From JBQCHF01 sp051954955 (GTDB taxonomy: Bacteria > Actinomycetota > Actinomycetes > Motilibacterales > Motilibacteraceae), in assembly GCA_051954955.1 (NCBI GenBank), contig JBQCHF010000111.1:1-27194 (forward strand): a stretch of DNA of 27,194 nt, given 5' to 3'. The notes below the pieces were generated by a model. That model made no database searches and had not been told where the DNA came from. It worked only from the letters and a program-made list of their open reading frames with translations. Shown here one piece after another: positions 23,937 to 27,194 of the stretch. Made by a program: the position numbers and the translations under genes. Positions within the stretch are counted from its first letter, which is position 1. The number at the start of each line of letters is the position of its first letter.

Positions 23937-25091
23937 GTGAGCGGCGAGCGGTCGCGGCCACGCAGGGCGCTCGCCGTGCTCGTGAGCGGTGCGCTCGTCG
24001 TGACCGTCGGCATCCTGGTGGCCGGCGGGTCGACCTGGCTCGCCGGCAGGGGCCTGGGTGACCGGTTCCACCCGGTGCGGCGGGCAGCGGCAGCGCTCGG
24101 GCCGGCCCGGCGGCTCCTCGCCGGGGGGCCCGAGCGGAGGGCTGCGGCCCTGAGCCCGCTCGTCGCTCCTGGCCGTGGGCTGACCAGCCGGCCGGACGAG
24201 GGCACCCGGGGCTGGCAGTGGCGGCCGCTCGGTGCGCTGCCGCCGTCCGGCCCGCGTACCCGGCCGACGCTCGTCGTGCTGAGCCCGCACCCGGACGACG
24301 AGACCCTCAGCATGGGGGTCCTGCTGGCCGAGGCCGAGCAGCGTGGTGTCCGGTGCGTGCTGGTGGTGATGACCGACGGCTGGACGACGAGCGCCTTCTC
24401 CCGCGAGGCCCAGCGGTGGGACGGATGGGCGGCGCAGCACCCCGTCGGCGCGATCGGCGTCCTGCGCCACCTGGATCCCGCGGCGGTACCCCCGATGGCT
24501 GGGCACGGGGCCCAGGCCGGGATCCAGCACGCCCCGGGCCTCACCCGTCAGGTGCTGGCCCTGGCCCGCACCGAGGAGACGAGGGCGGCAGCAGAGCGCC
24601 TGGGTGTGGCCGCGGGGGACGTCGTGCTGGCCCACCTCGACGCTCCCGACTCGGACGGCGGACCGCGCACCACCGTCGCCGAGGCCGAGTCGGTCATCCG
24701 CGTCATGGCCCGGCGCTTCCCGGGCGCGACCTTCGTCACGATGTCCTACTCGGCCGAACGGCAGCCCGACCACCTCGACGACGGGGTCGCGCTCGAGCGG
24801 CTGGCCGCAGCGGGGGTCGTCCGGCGAGCTCTGTTCACCGTGTCCCGGCTCTGGTGGGGTCTGCCCTCGCCCACGGCACGGTGGCTCGTGCCCGGCGACC
24901 TGGCCGTCCGCTCCCGCGTGCTGGCCGCCGCTGCGAGCTATCAGGAGTGGGAGCCGGCCGACCTCCGCCTCGGCGTCGGCTGGGCCTCGGTGCGCCAGCA
25001 GTTCGAGGCGATGCTGCACGACGTGCGCGACCGGCTGCACGGCCTCGGCCCGGGTGGGCCCTCGCTTCCCTGGGTGGCGGCCGGCGGCTGA
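23937..25091 (+). CDS. Membrane-anchored PIG-L/LmbE-family deacetylase
   Basis: A 384-residue zinc-dependent deacetylase of the PIG-L family, which removes acetyl groups from GlcNAc-containing lipids or small molecules (MshB and Mca are actinobacterial members). A single N-terminal helix (about 11-35, ALAVLVSGALVVTVGILVAGG) anchors or exports it; an Ala/Arg spacer leads to the catalytic domain from about 108. The zinc and base motif HPDDE is at 118-122 (H118, D121 zinc ligands; D120 base) and the third ligand is H279 in QPDH. The membrane helix makes a mycothiol role less likely and an envelope substrate more likely. The GTG start has GAGGAGAAG just upstream. It is convergent with the TetR gene, 30 nt away. 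Confidence 0.88.
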   Translation: MSGERSRPRRALAVLVSGALVVTVGILVAGGSTWLAGRGLGDRFHPVRRAAAALGPARRLLAGGPERRAAALSPLVAPGRGLTSRPDEGTRGWQWRPLGALPPSGPRTRPTLVVLSPHPDDETLSMGVLLAEAEQRGVRCVLVVMTDGWTTSAFSREAQRWDGWAAQHPVGAIGVLRHLDPAAVPPMAGHGAQAGIQHAPGLTRQVLALARTEETRAAAERLGVAAGDVVLAHLDAPDSDGGPRTTVAEAESVIRVMARRFPGATFVTMSYSAERQPDHLDDGVALERLAAAGVVRRALFTVSRLWWGLPSPTARWLVPGDLAVRSRVLAAAASYQEWEPADLRLGVGWASVRQQFEAMLHDVRDRLHGLGPGGPSLPWVAAGG

Positions 25092-25121
25092 GCCTGCAGA
25101 CGTCGACGGCAGGGTCGCGAC

Positions 25122-25706
25122 TCACGCTTGCGCCGCTGGTCCTCTCCAGCTCCCGAGCAGCCGGTCGAGCCGATCGAGGATCCACGGCCACGACTCGTCC
25201 ACCGGCGGCTCGCTGCCGGAGAAGGCAGCGCCGGCCTCGAGCTCGACGAAGCCGCGCAGCACGCTCGCGACGAGGCGGACGGCGTGGACCTGCTCGTCCG
25301 GCGGCACCGCGTAGCCCCGCAGGACTGCGAGCAGCTGGCCGGCGTGCCGCTGACCGGCCTCGAGCACCTCGCCGTCCGCGGACGGTCCGATGGCACCCGC
25401 GGCGGCGTAGCGACCGGGGTGCTGCCGGGCGTAGGCCCGGTGCGCGCCGGCGAGCGCGGCGAGGGCGTCGGCGCCGGCCAGCCCGGCAAGCGCGCGGTCG
25501 ACGCGGTCGGCGAGCTCGGACAGGGCGATCGCGGTGACGCCCGCCCGCAGCTCGTCGGCGCCTGCCACGTGGGAGTAGAGGCTGGGTGGGCGCACCCCCA
25601 GCTCGCGGGCCACAGCGCTCACCGTGAGAGCCCGCAGCCCGTCCCGGTCCACCAGCTGCGCGGCCGTGGCGAGGACGCGCTCCCGGTCCACCCCGGCCCG
25701 TGTCAC
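25122..25706 (-). CDS. TetR-family transcriptional regulator (WHG-type C-terminal domain)
   Basis: A 194-residue repressor-type protein. The N-terminal helix-turn-helix (about 8-54) reads RVLATAAQLVDRDGLRALTV, AVARELGV, PPSLYSHVAGADEL, a standard TetR domain. The ligand-binding half has AHRAYARQHPGRYAAA and LRGFVELEAGAAF, as in the WHG/TetR_C_13 group. The GTG start overlaps the stop of the FBP gene (GTGA), so both are read from one promoter. The perfect palindrome upstream of that promoter is its probable operator, giving autoregulation. The ligand is unknown; it may be a compound that affects translation, judging from the partner gene. Confidence 0.9.
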   Translation of the reverse strand: MTRAGVDRERVLATAAQLVDRDGLRALTVSAVARELGVRPPSLYSHVAGADELRAGVTAIALSELADRVDRALAGLAGADALAALAGAHRAYARQHPGRYAAAGAIGPSADGEVLEAGQRHAGQLLAVLRGYAVPPDEQVHAVRLVASVLRGFVELEAGAAFSGSEPPVDESWPWILDRLDRLLGSWRGPAAQA

Positions 25707-26191
25707 CGGAGCACCCGGCGCAGGAAGGAGTCGAGGTTGCGCCGCAGCCGTTCGGTCTTCTCCTCCACCGGCGTGGTCTCCTCGACCAGACCCACCACCG
25801 GCGCCGGTGCCCAGCCGCGGACGTAGCCGGAGCAGCGGAGGTCGGCGCAGACGTCGACGCCGGTGCTGTTGCCGTCACGGCCCGCCTTGCCGGCGCGCTG
25901 GGCGACCATGAGCGCGACGCCGCTGGCCGGGTGGACCGTGCAGCACCACGAGCACATCCGGGTCCCGCCGCCCCCCATCCCGTGGTTGCGGCGCAACTTG
26001 ACGCCGACCAGGCGGTCCTCGACCGGCACCACGACGGCGGCGTCCAGGGGCGCCTTCGGGTCCACCCAGCCCAGGAAGTCCAGGTCGGGCCAGGGCATGT
26101 CGTCGAGAGCGGGCAGGTGCAGTCGGGTCGCCTCTCCTCGGCTGCAGTTGACGAAGGAGGCGCGGATCTCGCGCTCGGTCAGGGCTTGCAT
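25703..26191 (-). CDS. FBP-domain protein (EF-G-binding, treble-clef zinc finger, FusB-related)
   Basis: A 162-residue protein of the FBP_C type. Related FusB/FusC proteins bind elongation factor G and free it from ribosomes stalled by fusidic acid. The zinc-site cysteines are visible: MCSWC (C80, C83, with C84 next to it) and CADLRC (C115, C120); the loop GMGGGGTRM just before is typical. The N-terminal part (ALTEREIRASFVNCSRGEA, WPDLDFLGWVDP) is much shorter than in FusB, so a FusB-like role is inference. ATG 26191 is used: no ribosome binding site precedes it, but a -10 box ends 7 nt upstream, so the mRNA is probably leaderless. A longer in-frame start lies upstream inside the palindrome and is unlikely. 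Confidence 0.82.
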   Translation of the reverse strand: MQALTEREIRASFVNCSRGEATRLHLPALDDMPWPDLDFLGWVDPKAPLDAAVVVPVEDRLVGVKLRRNHGMGGGGTRMCSWCCTVHPASGVALMVAQRAGKAGRDGNSTGVDVCADLRCSGYVRGWAPAPVVGLVEETTPVEEKTERLRRNLDSFLRRVLR

Positions 26192-26198
26192 GCCGGGC

Positions 26199-26227
26199 AC
26201 GCTACGTGATCTATGACCCATAGGCAA
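26199..26227 (-). promoter_or_regulatory. Promoter of the FBP-TetR operon, leaderless
   Basis: On the minus strand TTGCCT (complement of 26222-26227) is followed after exactly 17 nt by TAGCGT (complement of 26199-26204), a good actinobacterial -35/-10 pair. Only 7 nt separate the -10 box from the ATG at 26191, so transcription should begin at or next to the A of the start codon. This fits the missing ribosome binding site. Confidence 0.7.
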
Positions 26228-26247
26228 CTGCCTATGGGTCATAGATC
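26208..26247. promoter_or_regulatory. Perfect 19-bp inverted repeat, probable double TetR operator
   Basis: 26208-26226 is the exact reverse complement of 26229-26247, with a 2-nt centre (AC). Each arm itself contains a smaller palindrome of the form CTATG-NNN-CATAG (26211-26223 and 26232-26244). The two centres, 26217 and 26238, are 21 bp apart, two helical turns. The first site fills the -10/-35 spacer of the promoter and overlaps its -35; the second lies just upstream. This suits two repressor dimers on one face of the DNA. Confidence 0.75.
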
Positions 26248-26294
26248 GCACCCGCGTCGGGTTCCGGTCCGCGACCGCTGTGCCTCACGACAGA

Positions 26295-26332
26295 CGCGCC
26301 GCCGAGCGACCAAGGGGTCGCTCGGCGGCGCG
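26295..26332 (-). terminator. Terminator hairpin of glnA
   Basis: CGCGCCGCCGAGCGACC (26295-26311) pairs perfectly over 17 bp with 26316-26332 around the loop AAGG. It begins about 70 nt past the glnA stop codon and is followed on the minus strand by a T-containing stretch (GTCTGTCGTG). It separates glnA transcription from the FBP-TetR promoter. Confidence 0.8.
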
Positions 26333-26402
26333 CTCTGCGGATCCGGGCTGTCGGTCGGGCCTGTCCGCCCTGATCGCGCGAGCGCGACCTCGACCTCGAC
26401 CC

Positions 26403-27194
<792 letters not shown>

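Noticed and set aside
26208..26247. Reading the perfect palindrome as a transcription terminator of glnA
   Set aside because: A separate 17-bp GC hairpin (26295-26332) already follows glnA. The palindrome is comparatively AT-rich, has a 2-nt centre unsuited to an RNA loop, and overlaps a good promoter.

Overview
The window is about 75% G+C by eye, with G or C at nearly every third codon position, many GTG starts and stop/start overlaps of four bases. Together with a GlnE homologue convergent with a type I glutamine synthetase, this points to a high-GC actinobacterium. A relative of Geodermatophilus or Blastococcus is my guess, not something the sequence proves.

Layout, left to right. (1) A leader with a strong hairpin, then glnE (adenylyl-transferase/removase for glutamine synthetase), an MFS exporter that overlaps it by 4 nt, a GNAT acetyltransferase and a small unknown gene, all on +. 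(2) A 15-nt tandem repeat, then a divergent pair: an ABC1/AarF/UbiB-family kinase-like protein (-) and a MASE1-PAS-GGDEF-EAL cyclic-di-GMP enzyme (+). (3) A secreted GH43 glycosidase (+) whose ribosome binding site lies in a hairpin, then a repeat- and hairpin-rich convergent gap. (4) A six-gene minus-strand operon, about 19.8 to 11.8 kb: a fusion of a PAP2 lipid phosphatase and a GlfT-like glycosyltransferase, a second GT2 glycosyltransferase, glf (UDP-galactopyranose mutase), a GlfT2-like galactofuranosyltransferase, and a Wzm/Wzt ABC exporter. These are the functions used to build and export the cell-wall galactan of mycobacteria. (5) A small membrane protein (+), possibly starting at ATT. 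(6) A large soluble signalling protein with GGDEF-EAL at the N terminus and PAS-PAS-histidine kinase at the C terminus (-). (7) A membrane-anchored PIG-L deacetylase (+). (8) A two-gene operon (-) encoding an FBP-type (EF-G-binding zinc-finger) protein and a TetR-family regulator, behind a long perfect palindrome that overlaps a good promoter. (9) A hairpin terminator and the 3' two thirds of glnA (-), cut by the window end.

How they fit together: Glf makes UDP-galactofuranose, the glycosyltransferases should build a lipid-linked galactan in the cytoplasm, Wzm/Wzt should export it, and the PAP2 domain may recycle the lipid carrier on the outer face. GlnE and GlnA are enzyme and substrate: the adenylylation tyrosine of GlnA is visible. 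Two cyclic-di-GMP proteins lie on either side of the galactan locus, though no direct link is shown. The best candidates for something undescribed are the PAP2-glycosyltransferase fusion in the galactan operon, the GGDEF-EAL-PAS-PAS-kinase architecture, and the double-operator, apparently leaderless FBP-TetR operon.
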